From positions 7,626,001 through 7,690,000 of the forward strand of contig NZ_CP107960.1 in assembly GCF_036077095.1 (NCBI RefSeq): a stretch of 64,000 bases of DNA. The letters run 5' to 3'. This stretch comes from Streptomyces sp. NBC_00376 (GTDB lineage: Bacteria; Actinomycetota; Actinomycetes; Streptomycetales; Streptomycetaceae). Shown piece after piece: positions 13,901-23,156 of this stretch (its first letter is position 1; each line of letters begins with the position of its first letter). The notes under the pieces were generated by a model, which saw only the letters and a list, made by a program, of their open reading frames with translations, made no database searches and was not told the origin of the DNA. Position numbers and translations under genes: made by a program.

Positions 13901-16483
13901 ATGGGCGACGATCGGTATATGGGTGACGATCGGTGCGGCTGGTGCGAAGCTCCGCTGCCTGAGTCGGCAGGCCCGGGTCGGCGGTATTGCCATCAGGCGC
14001 ACCGGCAGGCGGCCTGGCGGGCCAGGCGTCGCTGGCAGGCGGCGGCGGAGGCGCGGCAGGCGCTGGTGTTCGCGGAAGCGGATCTCCTGACGCAGGTGGA
14101 GGCCGTCGCCCAGCGGGCGAGCGACTCGTGTCCGGGGCGAGGAGCGGGAGGCCGTCATGTTGCCGCGGTGGCGGAGGTGCCGGGGCTGGCCGGGCGGCTG
14201 GTGCGCTGTGCGGTGTTGGCGGACCGGCGAGCCGGGGCGAGCTGGGCGCAGATCGGTGCCGGCCTGGGCATCAGTGCGGAGGCGGCCAGAAGTCGCTTCA
14301 GGCGCCTGGAGGGATTCCTGCCTGGTGCCGCTGGGGAGGGTGAGAGCATGAGGGACCTTGCCAGCTTCGGCACTGGCACAGGCTCTGGCATGCGTCTACT
14401 CGGCGCCGCTTTGGACCAGTTCATGCGGGAGACGGATGCTTCCGGGGGCCTGGTTTACCTGCTGCCGCCGGGCGGGAGGGTGCTGCGGCTGGCGGTGCTG
14501 CGGGGGGTTCCCCGGCAGATCGCCGCGCACTGGACGCAGGTGCCGCTGGCGGCCCGCACCCCGGCGACCGACGCCGTGCGCGAGCGGCGTCTGGTCTGGA
14601 TAGGCGGCCAGGAAGAGATGGCGCGGCACTACCCGCAGATGGCGCTCTCGCTGCCCTATCCCTTCTCGGCGGCCGCTGCCCCGATCACCACCGGCACCAC
14701 CACCTGGGGCGCCCTGGTGGTGCGGTGGCCCAGCTCGCATCCATCGCCGCTGACCCGGCACGAACGCAGCGCGGTCCGTACCTCCTGCCGCCGCCTGGGC
14801 CTTCTGCTGCGGCAGGCCGCCGACAGCGGCCACCCGCTGCTGCCCGGCTCCGAGCCGCAGGTCCTGGCCCCCCTGCGTGCCCGTGCCCGTGGTCCAACCC
14901 AGAGGGCGGCAGCGGCGGACTTCGCCGAGCGCCTGCCCGGAGGATGCTGCACCTTGGACCTCGACGGCCGGATCACCTTCATCACAACCACCGCCGCCGA
15001 CCTCCTCGGCGCGAGCGCCGCCGACCTGCTGGACGCCCTGCCACGGCAGGTCCTGCCGTGGCTGGACGACCCAGTCGTCGAGGACCGCTACCGGGCCGCG
15101 GTGCTCAGCCAGGAGGCCACCTCCTTCACCGCCCTGCGCCCACCGGACCGGTGGCTGTCCTTCCACCTCTACCCGGACGTATCCGGCCTCAGCGTCCGCA
15201 TCGCCCCGGCCTCCCCGGCCCCTGCCTCAAAGACGTCAAGGGTTCTGCACCCCGCACCGCCGGCCGCACCGGGCCGGTCGACCGCCCACCACCACCTGAT
15301 GCACCTCGCTGCCACGCTGACCGAGGCCGTCGGGGTCACGGACGTGATCGACCGGATCGCCGACCTGATCCCGACCGCCTTCGAGGCCCAAGCCCTCGCC
15401 CTGATGATCGCCGAGGAGGGCCGGCTGCGGATCATCGGCTACCGCGGCTATCCCGCCGAACTCGTGGACCGCTTCGACGGCACCCCCCTGGCCTCCAACA
15501 CCCCTGCCGTGCGTGTCCTGACCAGCGGCGTCCCCAGCTTCTACGCCACCTTCGCGGACCTCAAGCGCGCTCATCCCCCCGCCGTCCTGCAGGACGGCAA
15601 GGCCGCCTGGGCCTTCCTGCCCCTGATCGCCTCCGGCCGCCCCGTCGGCTCGCTGGTCCTCGCGTACGACCGGCCGCATCCCTTCACGCCCGAGGAACGA
15701 GCTGTCCTCACCTCGACCGCCGGGCTGATCGCCCAGGCCCTGGACCGCGCCCGCCTCTACGACGCCAACAAGGCTCTCGCCCACAGCTTGCAAGCCAGCC
15801 TGCTGCCCCAAGCACTGCCCTGCGTCCCCGGCCTGGACGTGGCCACCCGCTACCTCCCCACCGCTCACGGCATCGACGTCGGCGGCGACTTCTACGACCT
15901 CATTCATCTCGACACCGACCTCGCCGCCGCAGCAATCGGCGACGTCCAAGGCCACAACGTGAACGCCGCCGCCCTCATGGGGCAGGTCCGCACCGCCGTC
16001 CACGCCACCGCCGGCGCACCGCCCGGCCAAGTCCTCGCCCGCACCAACCGCCTGCTCACCGACCTCGACCCCGGCCTGTTCACGAGTTGCCTCTACGTCC
16101 AGCTCGACCTGGCACGCCACCGCGCCTGCCTGGCCACCGCCGGCCACCCGCCCCCACTCCTGCGCCACCCCGACCTGCACGCCGAGATCCTCCCGCTGAC
16201 GCCTGGGCTTCTGCTCGGCATCGACTCCGCCGCCGACTACCCGGAGACCGACATCCCCCTACCGCCCGGGGCCGTGCTCGCCCTTTACACCGACGGACTC
16301 GTCGAAACCCCCGGCGTCGACATCGACGACGCCACCGCCGACCTCGCCGCCCAGCTCGCACAGGCCAGGGGCCAGACCCTGGATGCCCTCGCCGACACAC
16401 TCATTCACCACGCCCAACGGTCCGCCCCCCGCAACGACGACATCGCCCTGCTCCTCATCCGGCCTCAACAACACGGCCGCTGA
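13901..16483 (+). CDS. multidomain PP2C-type (SpoIIE) phosphatase with GAF/PAS sensors and N-terminal zinc/HTH region
   Basis: 860 aa. Residues 12-35 hold CGWCEAPLPESAGPGRRYCH (possible CxxC..C..H zinc site). About 105-135 is an HTH-like segment (GASWAQIGAGLGISAEAARS). Then come a GAF-like domain (about 155-300), a PAS-like domain (about 335-430), a second GAF domain (about 470-615) and a SpoIIE phosphatase (about 640-855) with GIDVGGDFYDLI, IGDVQGHN, LYTDGLVE and RNDDIALLLI. Such proteins dephosphorylate anti-anti-sigma factors in response to bound signals. A well-placed alternative start (ATG 14349 after GGGGAGGG) would omit the zinc/HTH part. The two first-codon contexts at 13901 and 13919 are near-identical 18-bp direct repeats. 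Confidence 0.85.
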   Translation: MGDDRYMGDDRCGWCEAPLPESAGPGRRYCHQAHRQAAWRARRRWQAAAEARQALVFAEADLLTQVEAVAQRASDSCPGRGAGGRHVAAVAEVPGLAGRLVRCAVLADRRAGASWAQIGAGLGISAEAARSRFRRLEGFLPGAAGEGESMRDLASFGTGTGSGMRLLGAALDQFMRETDASGGLVYLLPPGGRVLRLAVLRGVPRQIAAHWTQVPLAARTPATDAVRERRLVWIGGQEEMARHYPQMALSLPYPFSAAAAPITTGTTTWGALVVRWPSSHPSPLTRHERSAVRTSCRRLGLLLRQAADSGHPLLPGSEPQVLAPLRARARGPTQRAAAADFAERLPGGCCTLDLDGRITFITTTAADLLGASAADLLDALPRQVLPWLDDPVVEDRYRAAVLSQEATSFTALRPPDRWLSFHLYPDVSGLSVRIAPASPAPASKTSRVLHPAPPAAPGRSTAHHHLMHLAATLTEAVGVTDVIDRIADLIPTAFEAQALALMIAEEGRLRIIGYRGYPAELVDRFDGTPLASNTPAVRVLTSGVPSFYATFADLKRAHPPAVLQDGKAAWAFLPLIASGRPVGSLVLAYDRPHPFTPEERAVLTSTAGLIAQALDRARLYDANKALAHSLQASLLPQALPCVPGLDVATRYLPTAHGIDVGGDFYDLIHLDTDLAAAAIGDVQGHNVNAAALMGQVRTAVHATAGAPPGQVLARTNRLLTDLDPGLFTSCLYVQLDLARHRACLATAGHPPPLLRHPDLHAEILPLTPGLLLGIDSAADYPETDIPLPPGAVLALYTDGLVETPGVDIDDATADLAAQLAQARGQTLDALADTLIHHAQRSAPRNDDIALLLIRPQQHGR

Positions 16484-16559
16484 CAGCAAAGGCCGCCCGG
16501 CTCGGCGGGGCCTCCGTCTCCGCCACGTCGACGCCGCCGGGCTCGGTGAAGCATGCCTC

Positions 16560-16880
16560 CCCTTCCAAGCCCACCGCCGATCGGAGCCGGTGGACGGAGT
16601 TCTGCCAGGCGTGCGCGATTTGTTTGAGCCGGGCGAGGATGTCGAGCCGGATCCACTCGTTGCGGCAGTTGCGGCAGTTGCGGATCGTGGTCGCCGAGCA
16701 GGTCGTGTCGGAGACCGCCTGGTAGGAGCAGCCGAACCGCAAGAGCTGGAGCAGCTTGTCGAACACGATCCGGTCGCTGATACGGCTGCGGTGGCAATCC
16801 AGCGGGTGGGCCGGATCGACCGCAGGGCGCTCGGGCAGCAGTGCCGTGAATTGAACCCAGAGCGGGTCGGTCAGCCATGA
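16560..16880 (-). pseudogene. IS5-family transposase, N-terminal remnant
   Basis: Minus-strand reading frame LTDPLWVQFTALLPERPAVD, then RISDRIVFDKLLQLLRFGCS and TIRNCRNCRNEWIRLDILAR LKQIA matches the N-terminal DNA-binding part of actinomycete IS5-type transposases (normally TIRNRRDEWIR; here with an inserted CRNC repeat). Similarity ends about 16600 and no DDE core follows. The reading frame overlaps the end of the SpoIIE gene only by its nonsense tail. Confidence 0.6.
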
Positions 16881-16902
16881 CGGAAGGACGGGCAGAGATC
16901 TC

Positions 16903-16942
16903 CCCGGTGATCACAGAGCGTCGCAACTCCATGATCACCGGG
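16903..16942. repeat. long perfect inverted repeat between IS fragments
   Basis: CCCGGTGATCA (16903-16913) and TGATCACCGGG (16932-16942) are perfect 11-bp arms around an 18-nt loop. It sits between the head and tail fragments of two IS5-type transposases. It could be abutting IS ends, a REP-like element or a terminator. Confidence 0.6.
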
Positions 16943-16989
16943 ACCTGCCTACCTTGCTTTCGGGGCTGCCCACGCCGCCTATATGCGCG

Positions 16990-17204
16990 AGCTCTTACTC
17001 CTTTCGCGCCAACCGGGCCTACCTGCGAAAGCGGGGAATCCGCCGCACGATCCCGGAGCCTGCCGACCAGGCCGCCAACCGCAAGCGGCGCGGGAAGACA
17101 GGTGGTCGACCTCCGGCCTTCGACCGCAAGGACTACAAGGCCCGGCACGCGGTCGAGTGCGGGATCAACAGGCTCAAGCACAACGAGCGTGGTGAGGCGT
17201 ACTG
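16990..17204 (+). pseudogene. IS5-family transposase, C-terminal remnant
   Basis: Reads SYSFRANRAYLRKRGIRRTI, PEPADQAANRKRRGKTGGRP and [20 protein letters not shown], then HNERGEAY and a stop. This is the C-terminal DDE-E region ([22 protein letters not shown] in intact relatives), cut short by a frameshift after the catalytic glutamate. It is on the opposite strand from the N-terminal remnant at 16560-16880, so it derives from a rearranged or separate copy. Confidence 0.65.
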
Positions 17205-17298
17205 ACAAGCGGTCCCCATTGGGCCCGGGCCGCCTGCTCGCCCCGCATCCGTCCGATAACCGGTTGCCTTGCCGGGGACCCTCGCCGAAGGTGAGGCA

Positions 17299-18133
17299 GT
17301 GACCAAGTCCGACGACGGGCCGCCGATCGACGCGGCCCGCTGGCTGTACCTCTACGAGAACGACTGCCCCGCCCCGGCGACGGCCGAACTGCCGGCCCTC
17401 GCCACCGAACTGACCGAGGTCCTCCGCCACCCCGACCCGGATATCCGCGACGGCGCTCCCTGTGTGGTGCTGCGGACGTGGATCCAGCGGGACGTCATCG
17501 ACAAGCCGCTGCGCGCCCAGCTGGGTACCGTGATGGCCGACCGGTTCGACGACCCCGAGATCCAGGCGCGTACCTTCGCCCCGCTCGTGCTCGACATGAT
17601 CGTCGGTCGCGGCGACTTCGACCCAGCATGGCTCGCCGCCTTCCGTCGCTGGTTCCCGGCCGAGACGGACCTGCGCGGGTACGACCCCGAGCTCGGCTGG
17701 CTCCACGCCGTCGCGCACGGCGCTGACCTGCTGGGCGCCTTCGGGCTCCATCCGGATGTCGACCCGAAGGAGATGCTCGCGCTGGCGGCGGAGCGGCTCG
17801 TGGTTCCGACCGACGAGCTCTTCGCCCAACAGGAGGACGACCGGCTCGCCCAGGGCGTCGCCCGCACGCTCACCCGGCCGGAACTGTCCGAGGCGGAGGC
17901 CGTCGGCTGGCTGGACGCGATCGAGACGGACTTCGCCGCCGGCCGGCCGGCGCGGCGCCCCCACCGTGGCCGCGCACACCTCCAACGCCATACGCACGCT
18001 GCGGATGCTGTACCTCCTCGCCGACACCGGCGTCCGGATCGACGGCGCCCCCACCCCTGGGCGCCCGCCGCACGCGGAGGCGCTGAAGCGGCGCCTGACG
18101 GAGGTGCTGGCCCTGACCTTCCAGGGGGCGTGA
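17299..18133 (+). pseudogene. DUF2785 protein with one frameshift
   Basis: From GTG 17299 (site AAGGTGAGG) the frame reads LYLYENDCPAPATAELPALA and on through HPDPDIRDGAPCVVLRTWI to ETDFAAG. The family end APTVAAHTSNAIRTLRMLYL and LADTGVRI follows in another frame, from about 17960 to the stop at 18133. The shift lies near a C-run at 17957-17963, so either a single-base indel inactivates an alpha-helical HEAT-like DUF2785 protein or it is a base-calling artefact. Function of the family is unknown. Neighbours: IS debris upstream, an exporter operon convergent downstream. Confidence 0.7.
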
Positions 18134-18288
18134 CGGGCGGGTGCCACCGCATGGTGAGGCACGTCTCCCGGGGCGCGTCTCACCGGCAGGCGCCCAACGG
18201 CCAACCAGACAGGTCAATGAGTTCCCAAACACGCTTTAGGCGGGCTGATCACACGAACGGCTGGTGAATCCGGACACCCCTGTAGTGC

Positions 18289-19152
18289 TCAGCGGGCCAG
18301 GCGGCCCAGCAGCGAACCGGCGGCGACGATGCCGACCAGTGCCGCGAAAGCGAGGACCGCGAGGTCGAGGCCGAGGTGGGCCTGGGTGCCGATGAGCAGC
18401 CCGCGCAGGGCGTCGACCTCGTAGCTCAGCGGGTTCACCCTGCTGACGGCCTGGAGCCAGCCAGGCATGAGGGCGACCGGGTAGAGCGCGTTGGAGGCGA
18501 AGAAGAGCGGCATCGTGATGGCCTGGCCGATGCCCATCAGCCGGTCGCGGGTGAGGACGATCCCGGCGATCGACATCGACAGGCAGGAGAAGAACGCCGA
18601 GGCGAGCACGACGACCACGACGACGCCGAGCAACCGCAACGGGTTCCATGTCATGCCGACACCGATCAGCGTGGCGATCACGATCACGACCCCGGCCTGG
18701 ATCACTGCTTTCACCCCGGCGGCAAAGGCCTTGCCGGTCACCAGGGCGGTCCGGGGCGTCGGTGTGACCATGAGTTTGGTGAGGACGCCGGAGTCCCGCT
18801 CCCAGATGATCATGATGCCGTAGAAGATTGCGATGAACATTGCGGACTGGGCGATGATGCCGGGCGCGAGGAAGTCGAGATAGGGAACGCCGCCGGTGGG
18901 GATGGCGTGAATACGTGAGAACGTCACGCCGAAGATCAGCAGCCAGAGCGCGGGCTGCACGGCGCGGGTGTAGATCTCGGTGCGGTCGTGGCGCAGCTTC
19001 TGCATTTCGACCACGCACATCGCGGTGACACGCGCGGGTACGACGCGCCAGCCGGTGCGGGGCGGTGGCGGGGTCAGCAGCAGCGCGAAGCGCTGATCCG
19101 GCGGGCCGGACTCAGCCGAGGCGGGATGCGGTGCGACGGGTACGGCGGACAT
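18289..19152 (-). CDS. ABC-2 type exporter permease (DrrB-like)
   Basis: 287 aa with six predicted membrane segments and the ABC-2 family signature around SALYPVALMPGWLQAVSRVN PLSYEVDALRG near residues 220-250. It starts ATG 19152, overlapping the end of the ATPase gene by 41 nt, so the two subunits are translated together. With the DrrA-like ATPase it should form an efflux system for a hydrophobic drug or lipid. Substrate unknown; control is probably by the MarR regulator at the head of the operon. Confidence 0.9.
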   Translation of the reverse strand: MSAVPVAPHPASAESGPPDQRFALLLTPPPPRTGWRVVPARVTAMCVVEMQKLRHDRTEIYTRAVQPALWLLIFGVTFSRIHAIPTGGVPYLDFLAPGIIAQSAMFIAIFYGIMIIWERDSGVLTKLMVTPTPRTALVTGKAFAAGVKAVIQAGVVIVIATLIGVGMTWNPLRLLGVVVVVVLASAFFSCLSMSIAGIVLTRDRLMGIGQAITMPLFFASNALYPVALMPGWLQAVSRVNPLSYEVDALRGLLIGTQAHLGLDLAVLAFAALVGIVAAGSLLGRLAR

Positions 19153-19981
19153 CTCGGAACGCTCCTCTCTCCTCGTTCTCCGCGGTAGAACCGGGGTCGT
19201 TGAGTCCGCTTCCGGAGTGGTATCGGAAGACGTCCTCCAGAGACGGTGGCGGAAGGCCCGTCTCGCCCGGTTCCCTTTGGTGGGCGACGAGTTCGCTCTT
19301 GAGCTGGGCGGGGGTGCCGAGCGCGCGGAGTCGGCCGAGGTGCATCAGCGCGAGCCGGTCGCAGCGCTGGTCGGCCTCGTCCATGGAGTGGGTGGTGACC
19401 AGCACGGTCATGCCGGTGCCGACCCGTATCTCGGTGATGCGGTCCCAGACGCTGTCGCGCGCGATCGGGTCCAGGCCGATGGTCGGTTCGTCCAGGATCA
19501 TCAGCCGGGGTGCGCTGACCAGTGCCTGCGCGAGTTCGAGGCGGCGGACCATGCCGCCGGAGTATGTGGCGGTGAGCCGGTGCGCGACATCGCCGAGTCC
19601 GACCGCGTCCAGCGCCTGGGAGACCCGCGCGGCGCGCTCGCGGCGGGGTACGTCGAACACGCGGGCGAAGAGCTGGACGTTCTCCTGGCCGGTGAGGCTC
19701 GCGTCGGCCGACAGTTGCTGCGGTACGTAGCCGAGCAGGCGCCGCACCGCCATCTTGTGCCGGGCCGCGTCATGGCCGAAAACCTCGATGACGCCGGGCG
19801 GCACGGGCAGGAGCGTGGTGATCGCGCGCATCGTGGTGGTCTTGCCCGCGCCGTTGGGCCCCAGGAGGCCGAACACCTCCCCCTCGTCGACCAGCAGGTC
19901 CAGGCCGTCGACGGCCTTCGTGTCACCGAAGCTGTAGCTCAGTCCGGTGCAGTTCAGGGCGGGGGCGGTTTCCGTGGTCAC
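19112..19981 (-). CDS. ABC exporter ATP-binding protein (DrrA-like)
   Basis: 289 aa. Walker A GPNGAGKTT at about residues 41-49, Q-loop PQQLSAD, signature TYSGGMVRRLELAQ near 138, Walker B RLMILDEPTIGLD near 160, and H-loop VTTHSMDEA. The C-terminal extension past about 220 is typical for DrrA-class ATPases. GTG start at 19981 overlaps the MarR stop (GTGA). It energises the downstream DrrB-like permease. Confidence 0.93.
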   Translation of the reverse strand: MTTETAPALNCTGLSYSFGDTKAVDGLDLLVDEGEVFGLLGPNGAGKTTTMRAITTLLPVPPGVIEVFGHDAARHKMAVRRLLGYVPQQLSADASLTGQENVQLFARVFDVPRRERAARVSQALDAVGLGDVAHRLTATYSGGMVRRLELAQALVSAPRLMILDEPTIGLDPIARDSVWDRITEIRVGTGMTVLVTTHSMDEADQRCDRLALMHLGRLRALGTPAQLKSELVAHQREPGETGLPPPSLEDVFRYHSGSGLNDPGSTAENEERGAFRDVRRTRRTASRLG

Positions 19982-20436
19982 GCGGTCTCATCCCCTTGGC
20001 TTCGCAGTGAGGCGGCGAGTCTGTGCAGGGCCGGGAGTGCGGCGGTGAGTGCCGCCCGGTCGGCCGCGTCGAGTCCGGCCAGGTGTTCCCGGAACAGCAC
20101 CTCGCGACGGGCGTGCCAGTCGCTCAGCTTCCCGACCCCCGCTGGGGTCGGATACAGCAGCGCGGCCCTCCTGTCTCCGGGGTCCTTCTCCCGTCGCAGC
20201 AGTCCTTCGGTGACGAGGTGGTTCACCAGGGTGCTGACCGAGTTGGGCGCGAGACAGAGGGTGTGCGCGGCTGTGGAGACGCGGATGCCGGGTTCGGCGG
20301 CCACCAACCGCAGGAGTTCGGCGTGCGCCCCGCGCAGTCGGGGCGCCGACTGGCCGCTCCACAGCCTTCGCCGGGCGAGCCTCTGGACACGGGGCAGAAG
20401 TCCGGCGAGCTCATCAGGTAGATCACCCGCCGCCAT
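19978..20436 (-). CDS. MarR-family transcriptional regulator
   Basis: 152 aa with a winged-helix core: LLRLVAAEPGIRVSTAAHTL, LAPNSVSTLVNHLVTEGLLR and REKDPGDRRAALLYPTPAG (the DxRxx wing). First gene of the marR-drrA-drrB operon, overlapping the ATPase gene by 4 nt. MarR proteins usually repress their own operon until a small aromatic ligand binds; the promoter region carries a matching inverted repeat. The autoregulation is inference. Confidence 0.9.
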   Translation of the reverse strand: MAAGDLPDELAGLLPRVQRLARRRLWSGQSAPRLRGAHAELLRLVAAEPGIRVSTAAHTLCLAPNSVSTLVNHLVTEGLLRREKDPGDRRAALLYPTPAGVGKLSDWHARREVLFREHLAGLDAADRAALTAALPALHRLAASLRSQGDETA

Positions 20437-20445
20437 CTGCCCATT

Positions 20446-20466
20446 TTAGCTCTGTATACGACCTAA
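20446..20466 (-). promoter_or_regulatory. candidate MarR operator/promoter
   Basis: A 21-bp AT-rich element ten bases upstream of the marR start, with TTAG at 20446-20449 and CTAA at 20463-20466 as outer arms and GTATAC in the centre. On the minus strand TATACA could be the -10 box. Size and place fit a MarR dimer site. Confidence 0.45.
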
Positions 20467-20569
20467 TGTGCGGTTGTCTCCTGTGCAGGACAGTGGGGGC
20501 GCCGTCCCCCGCGGTGAGCAGGAGGCGACGCCCCGGTTCCGGGGAACTCCGGCGTGCACCCTGCCTCAG

Positions 20570-20905
20570 CGCGTACGCCCGCCGCCTATGACCTCGCCAA
20601 GGACCAGCTCTACGGGCACGTCAAGAAGACCAAGAACAGGTCGAAGTTCCTGGAGTCCTGTCGCTGCCTGCGCTCGCTGAACCCGATGGACGTACGCCTT
20701 GCGATCGTCTGTGACAACTACTTCCCGCACCTGACGACGAAGCGGTGCCGGCGGGCCGCTACGTGGGCGGCGGCGAACAACGTGGAGATCGCGTGCTCCG
20801 TGCCGAGCCGGCCCGGATCGCTGCGGCACGGCAGGCGTCTGATCCCCACCTCCACTGTCTCGACGGACGAGCGCTGCCCGGCCCGGACGAGGCAGACGAC
20901 CTGAC
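20570..20905 (+). pseudogene. IS630-family transposase remnant
   Basis: Reads DLAKDQLYGHVKKTKNRSKF, LESCRCLRSLNPMDVRLAIV and CDNYFPHLTTKRCRRAATWA AANNVEIA, the DDE core of an IS630-type transposase (intact relatives: RIAIVCDNFSPHLTT). The frame is lost after VEIA and the C-terminal PAWIAA region continues in another frame. There is no N-terminal HTH in the window upstream. From about 20910 to the multicopper oxidase gene (21216) I see nothing coding. Confidence 0.65.
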
Positions 20906-21215
20906 CGGAGACGACTTCACGAGTTCAACCGCAGTAATTGCCCGTCAGCGATTCCGAAGCAACGGGGTGATAGGAGGTGCGCTGCCTAGCTCGTGACGCG
21001 ATTCCGGCATCCAGAGCCGCTTAAATGCGCACAGAAGAAATCAAAAAGGCTCACCAAGGCATGTATCCCGGGGCCTGGTACACGCAGGTCCGGGGCCCGG
21101 TACCCCGCACGTGTTCACGCGCTGATCGTCAGATACGTCCGTGGAGCACCACCGGCAGCGCACGGATCTGCAAGCTGTGACACCTGATGGTGCCCGCAAT
21201 TGATGGAGGACCTAC

Positions 21216-23156
21216 GTGGTCACGAGACGGCGTGTCGTGCAGGCGGCGGTCGGCGGAATGTTTGCGCTCCTTCCGGCGGCCTCCGCGACTCCACGCCTCC
21301 TCGAGCCCAGCGGCAAGGGCGTTCTGGATCCGGGACAGGTGGACAAGTACGTCACGCCGCTCGTCGTCCCGCCCGTCATGCCGCGGGCCGGGGGCGGCGT
21401 CGCCGATCACATCGACCAGTACGTGATCGGTGTGCGACAGTTCCAGCAGCAGGTGCTGCCCTCCGGCCTACCGGCGACGACCGTGTGGGGGTACGGATCG
21501 ACTCAGCATCCGAGCAGCTTCCACTACCCCGCGTTCACCGTCGAGGCCCGTGCCGGAACGCCTGTGCGGGTGAGGTGGAAGAACCAGCTGCTTGATCGCA
21601 AGGGCCGTTACTTGCCGCACCTGCTGCCGGTCGACCCCACACTGCACTGGGCGAACCCTCCGGGTGGAACATCGGCCCGGGACTCACGCCCCGGATTCCG
21701 CTCGACACCCGGACCGTACGCGGGCCCGGTGCCGATCGTGACGCACCTGCATGGCGGGCGGAACTCGGAGGAGAGCGATGGCTACACCGAAGCCTGGTAC
21801 CTTCCCGGCGCGCTTGACCTTCCTGCGGGATACGCCGAAGTCGGATCGTTCTACGAGGAGTTCAAGGAGAAGTTCGAAGACCGGTTCGGCGACGCCTGGG
21901 GCCGGGGGGACGCCGTGTTCCAGTACGCCAACGCGGAGAGGGCCTCGACCTTCTGGTTCCACGATCACACCCTGGGCGTCACACGGCTGAATGTCTACGC
22001 CGGACTGGCAGGGTTCTACCTTCTGCGAGGCGGACCTGCGGACCTTCCCGCCGGTGTTTTGCCCGGGCCCGCGCCCCGGCCCGGTGATCCGCCCGGCCGG
22101 AAGTACTACGAGATCCCTCTCGCCATCCAGGACCGCTCGTTCCACGTCGACGGCAGCTTGTTCTACCCGGCCGGACGCAGTGCCTTCGACGGATTCAGGG
22201 GCCCCTACATCCCGGACAGTGACATCCCTCCGATCTGGAACCCCGAGTTCTTCGGCAACACGATGGTGACCAACGGGAGTACTTGGCCGGTCCTTCGAGC
22301 CGAACCGCGCCGCTACCGTTTCAGGCTTCTCAATGGATGCAACTCGCGGTACCTGATCCTCAAGATCGTCACCCACCCACTCGCCAAGCGTCCCGCGCCC
22401 CCCGCCCTGCCCTTCTGCCAGATCGGAAGCGAGGGAGGCTTCCTCCCCGCACCCGTACAGCGCGACCAGGTGCTCATCGCTCCCGCCGAGCGCGCCGACG
22501 TGATCGTCGACTTCGCATCCGTTCCGGTCGGGACCGAGCTGTATCTCATCAACGAGGGCCCCGACAAAGCATTCCAGGGCGGGACGGCAGGTACGGACTA
22601 CTCCCCGGCAGACCCTGCCACCACCGGACAAATCATGAAGCTCGTCATCGAAGCACTCACCTCACCGGACACGACCGTGCCACCTTCCCAGCTGTCGCTT
22701 CCGTCGTTCGAACCGTTGGGCAAGGCAAGCCGCATCCGACGGCTTTCCCTCAGCGAGCAGAAGTCCGCGTCGCTGCCGAACGTCGGCCCCCGGCAAATGC
22801 TGCTCGGCACCCTGGACCGGAACGGGGCCCCCGTGCCGATGCGCTGGGACGACCCCGTTACGGAGAATCCGGCCCTGGGCGCGACCGAGATCTGGGAGAT
22901 TCACAACTTCACGAAGGACGCACACCCGATTCATGTCCACGAAGTCCAGTTCCAAGTCCTCGACCGGCAACAGGCGGGCCGCGCTACGCGGCCCGCCGAG
23001 CCGTGGGAGAAGGGGTTCAAGGACACAGCAGTCGCCTATCCGAGTGCCGTGACGAGGCTGAAGGCGACATTCGACCGGGCAGGCCGATACGCCTGGCACT
23101 GCCACATGCTCGAACACGAGGACAATGAAATGATGCGTCCCTATACCGTCGGATGA
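21216..23156 (+). CDS. Tat-exported multicopper oxidase (CotA/bilirubin-oxidase type)
   Basis: 646 aa with a twin-arginine leader (TRRRVVQAAVGGMFALLPAA). All four copper-ligand clusters are seen: THLHGG near residue 177, WFHDHTLG near 248, HPIHVHEVQF near 570 and HCHMLEHEDNEMM near 628. The last includes the Cys for type-1 copper and a nearby Met as axial ligand. Three cupredoxin domains by length, like Bacillus CotA and Streptomyces phenoxazinone-synthase relatives. It would oxidise phenolics or metal ions outside the cell with O2. GTG at 21216 follows GGAGG. No copper chaperone or partner gene is adjacent. Confidence 0.92.
   Translation: MVTRRRVVQAAVGGMFALLPAASATPRLLEPSGKGVLDPGQVDKYVTPLVVPPVMPRAGGGVADHIDQYVIGVRQFQQQVLPSGLPATTVWGYGSTQHPSSFHYPAFTVEARAGTPVRVRWKNQLLDRKGRYLPHLLPVDPTLHWANPPGGTSARDSRPGFRSTPGPYAGPVPIVTHLHGGRNSEESDGYTEAWYLPGALDLPAGYAEVGSFYEEFKEKFEDRFGDAWGRGDAVFQYANAERASTFWFHDHTLGVTRLNVYAGLAGFYLLRGGPADLPAGVLPGPAPRPGDPPGRKYYEIPLAIQDRSFHVDGSLFYPAGRSAFDGFRGPYIPDSDIPPIWNPEFFGNTMVTNGSTWPVLRAEPRRYRFRLLNGCNSRYLILKIVTHPLAKRPAPPALPFCQIGSEGGFLPAPVQRDQVLIAPAERADVIVDFASVPVGTELYLINEGPDKAFQGGTAGTDYSPADPATTGQIMKLVIEALTSPDTTVPPSQLSLPSFEPLGKASRIRRLSLSEQKSASLPNVGPRQMLLGTLDRNGAPVPMRWDDPVTENPALGATEIWEIHNFTKDAHPIHVHEVQFQVLDRQQAGRATRPAEPWEKGFKDTAVAYPSAVTRLKATFDRAGRYAWHCHMLEHEDNEMMRPYTVG

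Noticed and set aside
16465..18204. A 579-codon minus-strand frame
   Set aside because: It spans antisense to the DUF2785 gene and out-of-frame IS5 debris; the recognisable transposase motif is in a different minus frame.
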